Part shown: piece after piece, positions 19,501 to 27,129 of the stretch | How positions within the stretch are numbered: position 1 is the first letter of the stretch | How the letters are laid out: every line of letters starts with the position of its first letter | NCBI GenBank assembly: GCA_029260375.1 | Contig: JAJDDI010000008.1 | Location: 1 to 32,591, forward strand | DNA length: 32,591 nucleotides | From: Phycisphaerales bacterium | GTDB taxonomy: Bacteria > Planctomycetota > Phycisphaerae > Phycisphaerales > UBA1924 | Direction of reading: 5' to 3' | Made by a program: the position numbers and the translations under genes | The notes under the pieces: generated by a model | What the model was told of the DNA's origin: nothing | What the model saw: only the letters and a program-made list of their open reading frames with translations | The model's database searches: none

Positions 19501-19691
19501 GACTCGATGAGATAGACGCGGGTGGTCCGGGCCGAGGCGAGCTGGTAGCCGAGGGCGTTGGCGTCGTGGACGAGCGAGCGTGCCCGGGGGTCGCCCACGC
19601 CGGGCGCCGGGCGGACCTCGACACGGATGACGCGGCGGTCCCCGTTGGAAGTGCTCACGTCGGGCCTCGCGTCCGTGCTGGCGCTGGTCAT
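16515..19691 (-). CDS. purL: FGAM synthase with two N-terminal PurS-like domains (PurS-PurS-PurL)
   Basis: 1058 residues, converting FGAR to FGAM in purine synthesis. Residues about 20-86 and 97-165 are both PurS-like, sharing the pattern GVxDP then LLxxPV (GVGDPRA/LLEDPV and GVMDPTA/LLANPV). The PurL core follows: [10 protein letters not shown] (His241), [48 protein letters not shown] and [16 protein letters not shown]. There is no C-terminal glutaminase, so a separate PurQ is needed, not in the window. Residues about 640-675 and 254-267 are Arg/Glu/Ser-rich inserts encoded by octamer repeats and look like in-frame insertions. No Shine-Dalgarno; TACGAT ends 6 nt before the ATG. Confidence 0.95.
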   Translation of the reverse strand: MTSASTDARPDVSTSNGDRRVIRVEVRPAPGVGDPRARSLVHDANALGYQLASARTTRVYLIESSMGDWDAETIRSRLLEDPVTERAAPGVSPPEPGYALIEVHPLPGVMDPTAQTVQDAIRELVGADARVSTGWRYDLTGIDQDQARQMARRLLANPVVQAIHTQAHWPESFPVGHEHAFEVARIPIRDLDDAGLETLSRDGHLFLSLDEMRAIRDEYRTLEREPTDIELETLAQTWSEHCVHKTLKSTIRYTETETRRDGETRIEWANRPGHEVNADGSVTIHNLLKSTVAAATHELIAEGVDWTLSVFVDNAGIIEFDEEYAVCVKVETHNHPSAIEPYGGAATGIGGCIRDIIGTGMAAKPIASTDVFCVASPGLDAVPTGCLHPKRILTEVVAGVRDYGNRMGIPTVNGAVWFDDRYVGNPLVFCGCIGLMPRGKDDAFISGDAQPGDRIIALGGRTGRDGIHGATFSSAELTDTHADEFSHAVQIGNAIEEKRVLDAILRARDFEGGPLFTAITDCGAGGFSSAVGEMGEKIGASVNLERAPLKYDGLTYDEIWISEAQERMVLSVPADRVEALQQICDEEHVELADLGHFGTQASELILNFHEHEVGRLPMAFLHDGIPTPTREALWDGGSGLRDEETKRRRDEVSASRVRGSDDSTSSLRSSVSPSLANSPSALEALTTLLAHPNIASKHWIVRQYDHEVQGATAIRPLVGPLGRGPGDASVVEPRPGTGRGRAIACGLSTGIGDPDLDGDPYLMAIAAIDECVRNLVCVGADPDRTAILDNFCWPSCNRPDNLATLVRAAEGCYDAAKAYRTPFVSGKDSLNNQFTIPGEGGDAGRTIQIPPTLLISGIGIVTDVDRCVTMDIKAPGNELYIVEPWQGDSALNPMRLGGSHYQRLFGLPADATPDKANAFDPAQIPAVDLTQCPQTARAVAQAITGGLIASCHDCSDGGPLVALAEMLIAGSTESDPIGAWYSNRAATARLFSERPGCYVLEVRPQHAEAFRSLMTKLSAGWTWVGQTTATGRLKLRGPSDESVDVEQLATAWRAPLDW
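17667..17772. repeat. Octamer-repeat hairpin element inserted in purL
   Basis: Arms at 17667-17702 and 17737-17772 are inverted copies matching at 31 of 36 positions. Each arm is built from four near-copies of the octamer gagacgNa plus aagt. The 34-nt centre includes a smaller gaagtg/cacttc stem. The element is translated in frame into low-complexity residues of PurL (RDEE, KRRRDE, SSLRSS) between conserved blocks. It reads like a mobile or expanding palindromic repeat tolerated inside a coding gene. Confidence 0.8.
18901..18938. repeat. Second octamer-repeat patch in purL
   Basis: About four degenerate units of the same gtctcttc-type octamer (gagacgNa on the other strand) lie in tandem here. 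They encode the [12 protein letters not shown] stretch just after the conserved SEHCVHKT block of PurL. Only one orientation is present, so it looks like a half-element or a decayed copy of the hairpin element at 17667-17772. Confidence 0.65.
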
Positions 19692-19697
19692 GCCCCG

Positions 19698-19722
19698 ATC
19701 GTAGCATCGCGCGGGCTATGCT
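19698..19722. promoter_or_regulatory. Divergent -10 elements for purL and rnhA
   Basis: On the minus strand TACGAT (19703-19698) ends 6 nt before the purL ATG. On the plus strand TATGCT (19717-19722) ends 7 nt before the second rnhA ATG at 19730. Both lie in or at the edge of the 26-bp gap between the genes, so neither transcript has room for a leader. The -35 boxes would lie inside the opposite gene's start region. Confidence 0.45.
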
Positions 19723-19729
19723 CGCAGCG

Positions 19730-20203
19730 ATGAGCGAGCCGACGAAAGCCCCGCACGTAGAACTGTTCACCGACGGCGCCTGCTCGGGCAACCCCGGCCC
19801 CGGGGGCTGGGGGTATCTGCTCCGCCACCCCGTGTCGGGCAGCGTGCGGGAGCGGTCCGGCGCCGAGCCCAACACGACGAACAACCGGATGGAGCTGATG
19901 GCGGTGATCGAGGGGCTCTCGGCGCTGGAGCGGCCTTCGAGCGTGGACCTGACGAGCGATTCGCAGTACGTGCTCAAGGGGCTCGAGAGCTGGATGGCGG
20001 GGTGGAAGAAGCGGGGATGGAAGACCGCCGACAAGAAGCCGGTGAAGAACCGGGACCTGTGGGAGCGGCTCGACGGGCTGACGCGGGACCACGAGATCCG
20101 GTTCCACTGGATCCGGGGGCACAAGGGGCACGCCGAGAACGAGCGGTGCGACGAGCTGGCGGTGGCGGCGCGTGAGGCGTTGGTCGCGGGGGCTCGCGCG
20201 TAG
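19730..20203 (+). CDS. rnhA: Ribonuclease HI
   Basis: 157 residues from ATG 19730. It degrades RNA in RNA-DNA hybrids such as R-loops and primers. Active-site residues: Asp15 in [18 protein letters not shown], Glu in [16 protein letters not shown], Asp in LTSDSQYV and the C-terminal Asp in NERCDELA; the basic handle region [17 protein letters not shown] is present. An in-frame ATG at 19718 would add four residues (MLAA). 19730 is preferred because TATGCT, the likely -10, overlaps the first ATG and ends 7 nt before the second. It diverges from purL; the pilus operon starts 198 bp downstream. Confidence 0.95.
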   Translation: MSEPTKAPHVELFTDGACSGNPGPGGWGYLLRHPVSGSVRERSGAEPNTTNNRMELMAVIEGLSALERPSSVDLTSDSQYVLKGLESWMAGWKKRGWKTADKKPVKNRDLWERLDGLTRDHEIRFHWIRGHKGHAENERCDELAVAAREALVAGARA

Positions 20204-20401
20204 GTTCACACGCGGGCTGCGGGCTGTCCGGGTTACGCGGGCTGGCGCGGTTGCGTGGGGAGGGCGCTCGCTGCGGGGGCGATCGGGAGGATCGGCTGGG
20301 CTGGGCCTTGATCCTGGCGAGGGTCGGCCCGATGAGCGATCGGGCGCCGCCCGTCCGCCGAGCGGTGGAGTGCGGGCGCCCCGAGAGCCAGGAGCCCACC
20401 C
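20204..20401. other. Intergenic region before the pilus operon
   Basis: A 198-bp GC-rich gap between rnhA and pilT. Apart from the AGGAG ribosome site of pilT at 20389-20393, I see no convincing promoter hexamer, sigma-54 GG/GC pair or strong hairpin. The pilus promoter presumably lies here but cannot be placed. Confidence 0.5.
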
Positions 20402-21457
20402 GTGGACATCGACGCGATCCTGCAGGCCGCCTACGACGCCGACGCCTCCGACATCCACCTGGTCGCGGGTCAGCCGCCGATGATGCGGGTGCACCAGGTG
20501 ATGACCTCGCTGGACATGCCCTTGCTCACTCCGGATGAGACGATGAGCATGTTCGAGTCGATGGTCGGCGATGAGGTCAAGACGAGCTTCCGAACCAACA
20601 AGGACGCGGACTTCTCGTACATGGTGGACGGGCTGGCCCGTTACCGCGTGAACGCGCACATGCAGCAGGGCACGGTCGGGCTGGCGATGAGAATGATCAA
20701 GACCAAGGTGCCGCCGCTGGCGGACCTGGGTCTGCCCGAGGTGATCGCGCGGCTGACGTACCTGCCCCGCGGGCTGGTGCTGGTCACGGGCGACACGGGC
20801 TCGGGCAAGTCCACGACGCTTGCCGCGATGATCCAGGCGATGAACGAGCGGTACCGCAAGCACATCATCACGCTTGAGGACCCGGTGGAGTACCTCTTCG
20901 AGTCGGATCAGTGCATCATCGAGCAGCGGGAGCTGGGGCGCGACATGCCCGCGTTCTCGTCGGGGCTCAAGCACGCGCTGCGTCAGGATCCGGACATCAT
21001 CCTGGTGGGCGAGATGCGTGACCTCGAGACGTCGTCTTTGGCGATCTCCGCGGCGGAGACGGGGCACCTCGTGCTCTCGACGCTCCACACGGTCAACGCC
21101 TCGCAGACCGTGTCTCGAATCATCGACATGTACCCGGGCGGGCAGCAGAACCAGATCCGCTCGATGCTCTCGTCCACGCTGCAGGCGGTGATCAGCCAGA
21201 CGCTGTTCACCCGCAGCGATCGCCCGGGCATGGTGCCCGCGGTGGAGACGCTGCTGTGTACCCCCGCGGTGCGGAACCTGGTGCGTGAGAACAAGATCTA
21301 CGAGATCCCGAACGTCATCGAGACGAACCGGGCGATCGGGATGTGCTCGCTGGACTCGTCGATCGCGGAGCTGTACTTCAACGGGCTGATCTCGAAGGAA
21401 GACGCGATCGCGCAGGCCGTTCACCCCGACAAGCTCGAGAAGCAGCTGGTCGCCTAA
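20402..21457 (+). CDS. pilT: Type IV pilus retraction ATPase PilT
   Basis: 351 residues, a hexameric cytoplasmic ATPase that depolymerises type IV pili. Walker A GDTGSGKST is at 130-138, the Asp box in ITLEDPVEYLF, Walker B in DPDIILVGEMRD and the His box in AAETGHLVLSTLHT. The C-terminal AVRNLVREN matches the PilT-specific AIRNLIRE retraction motif, distinguishing it from the extension ATPase PilB. The start is GTG 20402 with AGGAG 8 nt before. It is the first gene of an operon with pilC 21 bp downstream. No pilB is in the window. Confidence 0.95.
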   Translation: MDIDAILQAAYDADASDIHLVAGQPPMMRVHQVMTSLDMPLLTPDETMSMFESMVGDEVKTSFRTNKDADFSYMVDGLARYRVNAHMQQGTVGLAMRMIKTKVPPLADLGLPEVIARLTYLPRGLVLVTGDTGSGKSTTLAAMIQAMNERYRKHIITLEDPVEYLFESDQCIIEQRELGRDMPAFSSGLKHALRQDPDIILVGEMRDLETSSLAISAAETGHLVLSTLHTVNASQTVSRIIDMYPGGQQNQIRSMLSSTLQAVISQTLFTRSDRPGMVPAVETLLCTPAVRNLVRENKIYEIPNVIETNRAIGMCSLDSSIAELYFNGLISKEDAIAQAVHPDKLEKQLVA

Positions 21458-21478
21458 GACCAGAGAGGACACGAACGC

Positions 21479-22708
21479 ATGGGCGCGTACAAGTACCAGA
21501 TCCGGACGGCGGACGGGCGGGTTCATTCGGGTGTCATGGCCGCGGAGAGCGCTCAGACCGCTTCGGCGATCCTGCGCAACCAGGGCGCCCACGTCATGTC
21601 GGTCCAGGCGGAGCGCCAGAGCGTCAGCGCCGCGCAGGGGATCGGCAAGGCGTTCGCCACCATCAACCAGCGCAAGCCCACGCAGAAGAACGTGCTCGAC
21701 TTCACGACGCAGCTCGCGGTGATGATCCGCGCGGGCATCAACCTGCGTGCCGCGCTCGAGGGCATCGGCGACCAGACCGAGCACAAGATGTTCAAGCGGG
21801 TCATCATCCAGCTCAGGGAGGACGTCGAGGGCGGCAAGCAGTTCTCCGACGCCCTGGCGGCCCACCCCAAGCTCTTCGGGACGCTCTACATCAACATGGT
21901 GCGGGCGTCCGAGATGTCGGGCTCGTTCTCCGAGATGCTCGACCGGATCGCGGGGTACATCGCCCAGCAGCAAGAGACGCGCAAGATGGTCATCGGCGCG
22001 TCGATCTACCCCGCGATCATCGGCGGGCTGGCCATCACGGTCACCGTGTTCCTGATGACGTTCGTCCTTCCCAAGTTCTACACGGTTTTCGAGGGCAAGG
22101 AGGACGTCCTGCCGTGGGCGACCAACTTCCTCATGGGCGTGAGCCAGTTCATGGTCGCGCAGTGGCCCTTCCTGCTGGGCGGCATTGCCGTCCTGGGGGG
22201 GCTCGGGTATGCCGGCACGCGGACCGAGCTCGGGCGGTTCTGGATCGACAAGATGAAGCTCACGGCGCCGGTCCTCCGCGGTATGTTCCGCGCGCTGTTC
22301 ATCTCCCGCTCGCTCCAGACCATGGGGCAGCTCATCAACGCGGGCGTGCCCATGCTCGACACGCTGACCATCACCGGGGACATCTCGGGGAACCAGCTCT
22401 ACACCGCGATGTGGCGGAAGGTGCACGACTCGGTCAAGCAGGGCAAGAAGATCGCGGCGCCGCTGCAGGAGACCACGCTGCTGCCCCGGGCGGTGAGCCA
22501 GATGATCGCCGCGGGCGAGGAGTCGGGCAAGCTGGGCGAGGTGCTCGACGAGATCTCGGTGTACTACGCCAAGACGTTGCGTGATCACATCAAGGCGGTT
22601 ACCGGAATGATCGAGCCCATCATGATCATCATCATGGGATCGATCGTCGGGTTTATCGCGATGGCCATCATCCTCCCCATCTTCAAGATGAGCCAGATCG
22701 TTCAGTAA
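21479..22708 (+). CDS. pilC: Type IV pilus inner-membrane platform protein PilC/GspF
   Basis: 409 residues, the inner-membrane platform on which PilB and PilT motors act. Two GspF cytosolic domains are each followed by membrane helices. Typical motifs: KNVLDFTTQLAVMIRAGINLRAALEGI for the first domain and RSLQTMGQLINAGVPMLDTL for the second, with GEESGKLGEVLDEIS and the C-terminal helix pair around IEPIMIIIMGSIVGFIAMAIILPIF. Hydrophobic helices lie near 170-195, 215-240 and 375-400. The ATG at 21479 has an AGAGAGGA site upstream. It is cotranscribed with pilT and followed after 56 bp by the prepilin genes. Confidence 0.95.
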   Translation: MGAYKYQIRTADGRVHSGVMAAESAQTASAILRNQGAHVMSVQAERQSVSAAQGIGKAFATINQRKPTQKNVLDFTTQLAVMIRAGINLRAALEGIGDQTEHKMFKRVIIQLREDVEGGKQFSDALAAHPKLFGTLYINMVRASEMSGSFSEMLDRIAGYIAQQQETRKMVIGASIYPAIIGGLAITVTVFLMTFVLPKFYTVFEGKEDVLPWATNFLMGVSQFMVAQWPFLLGGIAVLGGLGYAGTRTELGRFWIDKMKLTAPVLRGMFRALFISRSLQTMGQLINAGVPMLDTLTITGDISGNQLYTAMWRKVHDSVKQGKKIAAPLQETTLLPRAVSQMIAAGEESGKLGEVLDEISVYYAKTLRDHIKAVTGMIEPIMIIIMGSIVGFIAMAIILPIFKMSQIVQ

Positions 22709-22764
22709 CCGATGCTTCGGGTGCAGGCCGGCTCCGCGCGAGAGGTCTGAACGGAGGTATCGCG

Positions 22765-23457
22765 ATGCGTCAACGCTCACGCCCGAGAACCACAGCTGGC
22801 GCCGCCCCGGGCTTCACGCTCATCGAGGCGGCGCTGGCGACGGTGATCGTCGGCGTCGGGATCCTGGCGATGGTCGATGCGCAGCAGGCGTTCATCAAGA
22901 CCAACACCTGGTCGTCGCACGCCGCCAGCGGGACCTTCCTGGCCAACGAGATCCGTGAGATGACCCGCAACCTGCCCAAGCACGACCCGGTCGTGGGCCT
23001 GTCGCTCGACGACGACGGCGGGGGCGGCTCGGTCCTCTCCGGGTGGGGGCCCAACGCCGCGGAGTTTGGCCTGGTTGACTTCGACGACCTGGACGATTTC
23101 GACGGCATCACCTTCTCGTACGTCGGGACCAACGGCTTCGACGACGGCGACCTGCCCGGACCCATCAACGCGTTCGGCGAGGTCGTCCCGGAGATCGATG
23201 TCAGCGGTTCGATCGTGATGGACGGCGGGGTCGAGGCCCCCATGTTCGGCTGGCGCCAGACCGTGGTCGTCGAGAAGGTTGACCCGTTCGACACGTCGGT
23301 CGTGCTGGCCGACGACTACGTCGAACCCGCCGCGGGCGACTTCGAGGGGCGTGACGTCGATGAGTTCCCGGTCCGGATGACGGTGATCGTGACCTACCAG
23401 CGTGCCGGCGCCCTCGAGGCGGAAGAGGTGGCGCGCGTGACCTGGATCGTGCCTTGA
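22765..23457 (+). CDS. Prepilin-type protein, PilV/GspI-like minor pseudopilin
   Basis: 230 residues. The N-terminus has a leader ending PG, then FTLIEAALATVIVGVGILAMVD: a class III signal cut by prepilin peptidase between Gly and Phe, with Glu at +5 and a hydrophobic assembly helix. The MVDAQQAF continuation resembles PilV/GspI minor pilins. The rest is an Asp-rich beta region (SLDDDGGGG, DFDDLDDFDGI) without a recognised domain. GGAGG precedes the ATG closely (acggaggtatcgcg). It is the third gene of the operon; the PilX-like gene begins 26 bp later. Specific role: likely pilus tip or initiation complex, by analogy with minor pilins. Confidence 0.85.
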   Translation: MRQRSRPRTTAGAAPGFTLIEAALATVIVGVGILAMVDAQQAFIKTNTWSSHAASGTFLANEIREMTRNLPKHDPVVGLSLDDDGGGGSVLSGWGPNAAEFGLVDFDDLDDFDGITFSYVGTNGFDDGDLPGPINAFGEVVPEIDVSGSIVMDGGVEAPMFGWRQTVVVEKVDPFDTSVVLADDYVEPAAGDFEGRDVDEFPVRMTVIVTYQRAGALEAEEVARVTWIVP

Positions 23458-23483
23458 GCCCGGGGTTCGGAGGAGAGAACGTG

Positions 23484-26387
23484 ATGAGCAAGTCCAACCG
23501 ATCGACACGCCGCCTCAGGCTGCGAGCGACTTTCGCGTCGCGCCGGGGTGTGGCATCGGTGCTGGCGATGATGTTCCTGATCATCTTCGGCTCGCTCGTG
23601 GCCGCGATGGGCGTGGCGAGCACCGGCAACGTGCGCACGGCGGCGACCCACCTGCGGGTGATGCGCGCCATGAGCGCCGCGGAGACGGGCATGGCGATCG
23701 CCGAGGCGCGCTTGAGCGAGGCCGCGGGGCGGTTCATCGTGTCGGAGAGCGATATCAACGCGACGATGACGACCGCTCTGTGGGACGGCGACGCGGGCAC
23801 GATCGGCGACCACACGGTGATGCCCCCCCCCAGCGGCTACAGCGAGGGCTCGCTGCCCTCGGGCGTGATGCAGGCGCTGGTCAACCATCACTTTGCGGAC
23901 GCCAACATCGTGACCGGAGGCGAGTACATCGACGAGCCTGCCGTCGCCAGCGCCCCGTCGGGCGCCGACACGTCCGTGTACCGCTCGGCCAACTGGGTCT
24001 ACACCCCGGCGATCGCGCTCGAAGCGCCCAGCGGCGGCGCGCTGCCACCGGCCTACCAGATCCGCTACGCCCCCCTGGCCGACGGGCAGAGCATCCGGAT
24101 CATCGTGGACGGCATCGTCTTCGATGACATGCGCTCGGGCCAGCCCATCCGGCGCACCATCTCCCGCGACTACCGCCTCGTCAAGAGCGTCGATCAGGCC
24201 ATCATCAGTCCCAGCCGCATCATGATCGGCAAGAACGTGCTCGTCGAGGGCAACCTCGGCGCCCGGTTCGAGGACGTTGCCTTCAACAACGGCGACCCGC
24301 TGGTTCTCAAGAGCGATTTCGAGGGCATCGACGCGAGCCTGGACACGAAGCTCCAGCTCCTGTTCGACGCCCTGCTCGCCAGCGACGTGGACGGCGATAA
24401 CCGCCTCCGCGTCGGGCACCCGATCGAGGGGGCGGGCGTGCCCGCCGACCAGGACTTCGACGGCGATACCACCCCCGACGGCGCGTTCAACGACGTGACC
24501 CAGGACGGCTACGTCGATGAGTTCGATGTCTTCATCCGCCACTACGACGCCAACGGCGATGGGCGGGTCACGCTCTCGAACGCCCTCATCGCGGGCACGC
24601 TCGCGGGCGCCGCGGGTGCGAGCCCCGAGTTCACCGACGACGAGGACCTGGCGCTGCTGATCGACTCGGCCCACATCGACCGCAACCGCAACGGCGTCTC
24701 GGGCTGGGACGACGCGGACAACGACACCTTCTACGACCCGGAGACCGAGAATCCTCTCGACTACGACGTCTTCCACAGCGCCTACGCGGACGTCGAGCTG
24801 GGCTGGCGCGACGGGTACATCGACGTGCTCGACCAGTACTCCAAGGTCAGCGGTCGCCTGATGTTTACCGTGAGCGAGTCCGACTGGGCGACCGAGCAGG
24901 GCGACTACGCGCTCAGGCTCCAGGGCCCGATCAACCCGGCGACCGGCGAGTCCCCGCTGACGTTCAACGCCGACGAGGACGAGGTGCCCCTGATCACCGC
25001 CGACAGCTTCTCGGCCACCGAGACCGCGCTCCAGTCCGCCGCCGACGGCGACCCGTTCTGGGACCAGGTCGCGTCGCAGCTGGGCGTATCGACGGTTGAT
25101 CTCGCGACGTGGACCATCGCCCAGAACTCCGGAGCGGCGGACGCCCCGTGGTTCGAGGCGGTGTGGGACGACGCGGACTACGACGGCATGCCCGACAACA
25201 GCGCCGACGCGTACTCCGAGAAGGCGCCGTTCAACTCGCCCGCGTTCGCCGACTGGTACTACCGCCCCGTCTTCCGTAACTTCGTCTTCCGCAACGTCCA
25301 GATCCCACTCGGGCTCAACGCGCTGTTCGACGACTGCACCTTCGTCGGCGTGACCTGGGTCCACACCTACACCAGCAACACCCACCCGCACTGGACCGTC
25401 TTCGGCAAACGCCAGGTCGATGGCGGCGATCCCGAGCCGCTCTACCCCCGCACCGCCTGGGGCGACAGCGGGGGCGAGGACCCCGACGAGGCCTACGACG
25501 GGCTCCCCGATACCGCGATCCCCCCGGACCAGATTCTGCTCCGCTCGACCAGCCCGCTGGACAAGGGCGACGTGCTCGACTCGGAGATCGTCTCCTACTC
25601 CGTGGCCGATTACGCCTCCCTGCCCGAGCCGCTGGTCATCGACGGCAAGCGCGTTACCGACACCAAGCTCTTCTCCAACAACATCCGCTACCACGACTGC
25701 CTGTTCGTCGGGTCCATCATCTCCGACACGCCACAGGTCTACACCCAGGTCCGCAACAAGCTCCAGTTCACGGGCAAGACCCGGTTCACGACCGTCCACC
25801 CGGAACTGCCCGACGACGGCTTCTACAATCCCGACGACGATGACCTGGCGGAGATCGCCAAAAGCTCGATGATGCTCCCCAACTACTCGGTGGACATCGG
25901 CTCGTTCAACTCGCCCCCGGACCAGAACGTCAACCTCAACGGCGCGATCGTGGCCGGCGTCCTCGACGCCCGTGGCAACACCACCATCAACGGCGCCCTC
26001 CTGCTCACGTACGCCCCCGTGTACGGCGAGGGCGCCCTGCAGGACGTCTTTGGCAACCCAATCGGTAACCCCGCGGGCTTCAACGCCACCCTCGGCTACT
26101 TCGGACCCGACGACGGCGACTTCGAATCTCTCGACCCCAACACCCTCCCCGAGGTCGGCGGTGTCAAGATCGTCGGCTGGGATCTGCCCGCGTACGACGG
26201 CATCCCAGACCTGCCCCACGACGCCGACCCCATCGCCGCGCAGGCCGCGGGCGGGGTGATCGTCCCGTTCTACGGGTACGGGCGCGTCATCCTCCGGCAC
26301 GATCCCAACATGATCCTGCCCTCGGGCATCCGCCTCCCCATCCAGATCCGGTCCCAGGCCGGCACCTACCGCGAGGGCGGGCTGTGA
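23484..26387 (+). CDS. Very large PilX-like pilus assembly protein with Ca-binding-type Asp motifs
   Basis: 967 residues. The N-terminus RRGVASVLAMMFLIIFGSLVAAMGVAST is a single hydrophobic helix like the PilX/GspK N-terminal region, without a prepilin FTLIE motif. AMSAAETGMAIAEARL follows, the usual PilX continuation. The middle (about 305-430) is rich in Dx[DN]xDG-type loops resembling EF-hand or dockerin calcium sites, for example DVDGDNRLRV, DQDFDGDTTPDG, DANGDGRVTLS and DRNRNGVSGWDDADND. The C-terminal third has LNGAIVAGVLDARGNTTINGALLL, a beta-helix-like exported-protein pattern. The ATG has GGAGGAGA 7 nt upstream; GTG 23481 is adjacent. Far larger than usual PilX (about 200 residues), suggesting an adhesin-like passenger on a pilus component. 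It overlaps the next gene by 4 bp. Confidence 0.75.
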   Translation: MSKSNRSTRRLRLRATFASRRGVASVLAMMFLIIFGSLVAAMGVASTGNVRTAATHLRVMRAMSAAETGMAIAEARLSEAAGRFIVSESDINATMTTALWDGDAGTIGDHTVMPPPSGYSEGSLPSGVMQALVNHHFADANIVTGGEYIDEPAVASAPSGADTSVYRSANWVYTPAIALEAPSGGALPPAYQIRYAPLADGQSIRIIVDGIVFDDMRSGQPIRRTISRDYRLVKSVDQAIISPSRIMIGKNVLVEGNLGARFEDVAFNNGDPLVLKSDFEGIDASLDTKLQLLFDALLASDVDGDNRLRVGHPIEGAGVPADQDFDGDTTPDGAFNDVTQDGYVDEFDVFIRHYDANGDGRVTLSNALIAGTLAGAAGASPEFTDDEDLALLIDSAHIDRNRNGVSGWDDADNDTFYDPETENPLDYDVFHSAYADVELGWRDGYIDVLDQYSKVSGRLMFTVSESDWATEQGDYALRLQGPINPATGESPLTFNADEDEVPLITADSFSATETALQSAADGDPFWDQVASQLGVSTVDLATWTIAQNSGAADAPWFEAVWDDADYDGMPDNSADAYSEKAPFNSPAFADWYYRPVFRNFVFRNVQIPLGLNALFDDCTFVGVTWVHTYTSNTHPHWTVFGKRQVDGGDPEPLYPRTAWGDSGGEDPDEAYDGLPDTAIPPDQILLRSTSPLDKGDVLDSEIVSYSVADYASLPEPLVIDGKRVTDTKLFSNNIRYHDCLFVGSIISDTPQVYTQVRNKLQFTGKTRFTTVHPELPDDGFYNPDDDDLAEIAKSSMMLPNYSVDIGSFNSPPDQNVNLNGAIVAGVLDARGNTTINGALLLTYAPVYGEGALQDVFGNPIGNPAGFNATLGYFGPDDGDFESLDPNTLPEVGGVKIVGWDLPAYDGIPDLPHDADPIAAQAAGGVIVPFYGYGRVILRHDPNMILPSGIRLPIQIRSQAGTYREGGL

Positions 26388-26995
26388 GAAACGACATGAC
26401 ACGCACTCCCGCCCGACGCGCCTTCAGCCTCGTCGAGGTGCTCATCGCCCTGACGATCACGGCCACGCTTCTCACGGCGACGCTCGCGGCGCTCGACACC
26501 TCGTTCAAGAGCTACAAGCAGACCACCGAGTCCGCCTCGACCCATGTTGTCGCCCGCATCGTCGTGCAGCGTGTCACCGCGATGATCCGCACGGGCTCGA
26601 GCTTCGGGCCCTACCCCGTCAACCCGATCATCACGCCCGAGCTCGAGAGCGACTGGCTGGAGTTCGTCTCCAACGAAGACGTCGCCGCGGGAACGCAGGA
26701 GGTCATCCGCCTCGAGCGGCGCGCGGGTACCGCCGAGACCGGGCCGTTCGTGCTCTGGTACGTCCAGACGAGCATGAGCGGCGGGGCGGCGGTTTCCACC
26801 CAGGAGTTCCCCCTGCTCGAGAACCTGGCGGATCTGACCTTCATCCTCGAGTACGAGGTCGGGCCCCGGCTCCGGCGCGCAACGCTGGACATGACCATCC
26901 TGCCCATCGACCTCCAGGACCTGGCCATCGGCGACGACCTGGACACCCCGACCATCCGCATGGTCACGTCCGCGGCGCCCCGCCAGCAGGACTAA
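26384..26995 (+). CDS. Prepilin-type protein, PilW/GspJ-like
   Basis: 203 residues from GTG 26384, or 199 from ATG 26396. The class III signal is RRA followed by FSLVEVLIALTITATLLTATLAALDTSF: Glu at +5 and a hydrophobic helix, with Ala rather than Gly before the cleavage site. The length and the conserved-looking EWLEF/RLERR/LENLADLTFILEY arrangement match GspJ/PilW minor pseudopilins, which cap the pilus. The GTG overlaps the TGA of the PilX-like gene (GTGA), implying translational coupling. It is the last gene of the pilus operon, followed by a GC hairpin. Confidence 0.82.
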   Translation: MRNDMTRTPARRAFSLVEVLIALTITATLLTATLAALDTSFKSYKQTTESASTHVVARIVVQRVTAMIRTGSSFGPYPVNPIITPELESDWLEFVSNEDVAAGTQEVIRLERRAGTAETGPFVLWYVQTSMSGGAAVSTQEFPLLENLADLTFILEYEVGPRLRRATLDMTILPIDLQDLAIGDDLDTPTIRMVTSAAPRQQD

Positions 26996-27014
26996 CCCCG
27001 CCGCATCCCCCACC

Positions 27015-27043
27015 CCCCCGGACCCCGCCCACCCGTCCGGGGG
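27015..27043 (+). terminator. GC-rich hairpin after the pilus operon
   Basis: A perfect 9-bp inverted repeat, cccccggac (27015-27023) and gtccggggg (27035-27043), with an 11-nt loop, 19 bp after the last pilus-operon stop. No U-tract follows (atactcggtg), so it is a terminator-like hairpin rather than a canonical intrinsic terminator. Confidence 0.5.
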
Positions 27044-27095
27044 ATACTCGGTGACGCGTGGTATGAAACAAATCTTACCTTTCCCGCGCGCGGGG

Positions 27096-27123
27096 TTGCC
27101 CCCCCCCCCCGAGCTTGTACTCT
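27096..27123 (+). promoter_or_regulatory. Candidate promoter with poly-C spacer upstream of the 27130 gene
   Basis: TTGCCC at 27096-27101 and TACTCT at 27118-27123 are 16 bp apart. The -10 ends 6 nt before ATG 27130, matching the leaderless pattern elsewhere in the window. Twelve consecutive C residues (27099-27110) fill most of the spacer. An AT-rich patch (tatgaaacaaatcttacc, about 27062-27079) lies just upstream and may be an UP-type element. Spacer length would change with homopolymer slippage. Confidence 0.5.
27099..27110. repeat. Poly-C homopolymer, 12 residues
   Basis: Twelve C in a row, an unusually long non-coding homopolymer for this window, ending 19 nt before the ATG of the next gene. 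Such tracts slip readily during replication; they also invite sequencing length errors. Confidence 0.9.
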
Positions 27124-27129
27124 CCCGCC

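Noticed and set aside
16674..19733. 1019-residue open frame on the plus strand across purL
   Set aside because: The minus-strand PurL has a full set of catalytic motifs. The plus-strand frame is a low-complexity shadow and also runs into rnhA.
19688..22780. 1030-residue open frame on the minus strand opposite rnhA, pilT and pilC
   Set aside because: It spans three well-supported genes and two intergenic gaps with an Arg/His/Asp-rich composition, which is a GC artefact.
23394..26402. 1002-residue open frame on the minus strand opposite the PilX-like gene
   Set aside because: It is the antisense of a gene with a prefect operon position, ribosome site and export signal. The predicted protein is a biased Val/Gly/Asp/Arg composition with no motif; such frames are common in very GC-rich genes.
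27115..27129. TTG start five codons upstream for the anchored exported protein
   Set aside because: It would overlap the candidate -10 and place extra residues before an ordinary signal peptide that begins at ATG 27130.
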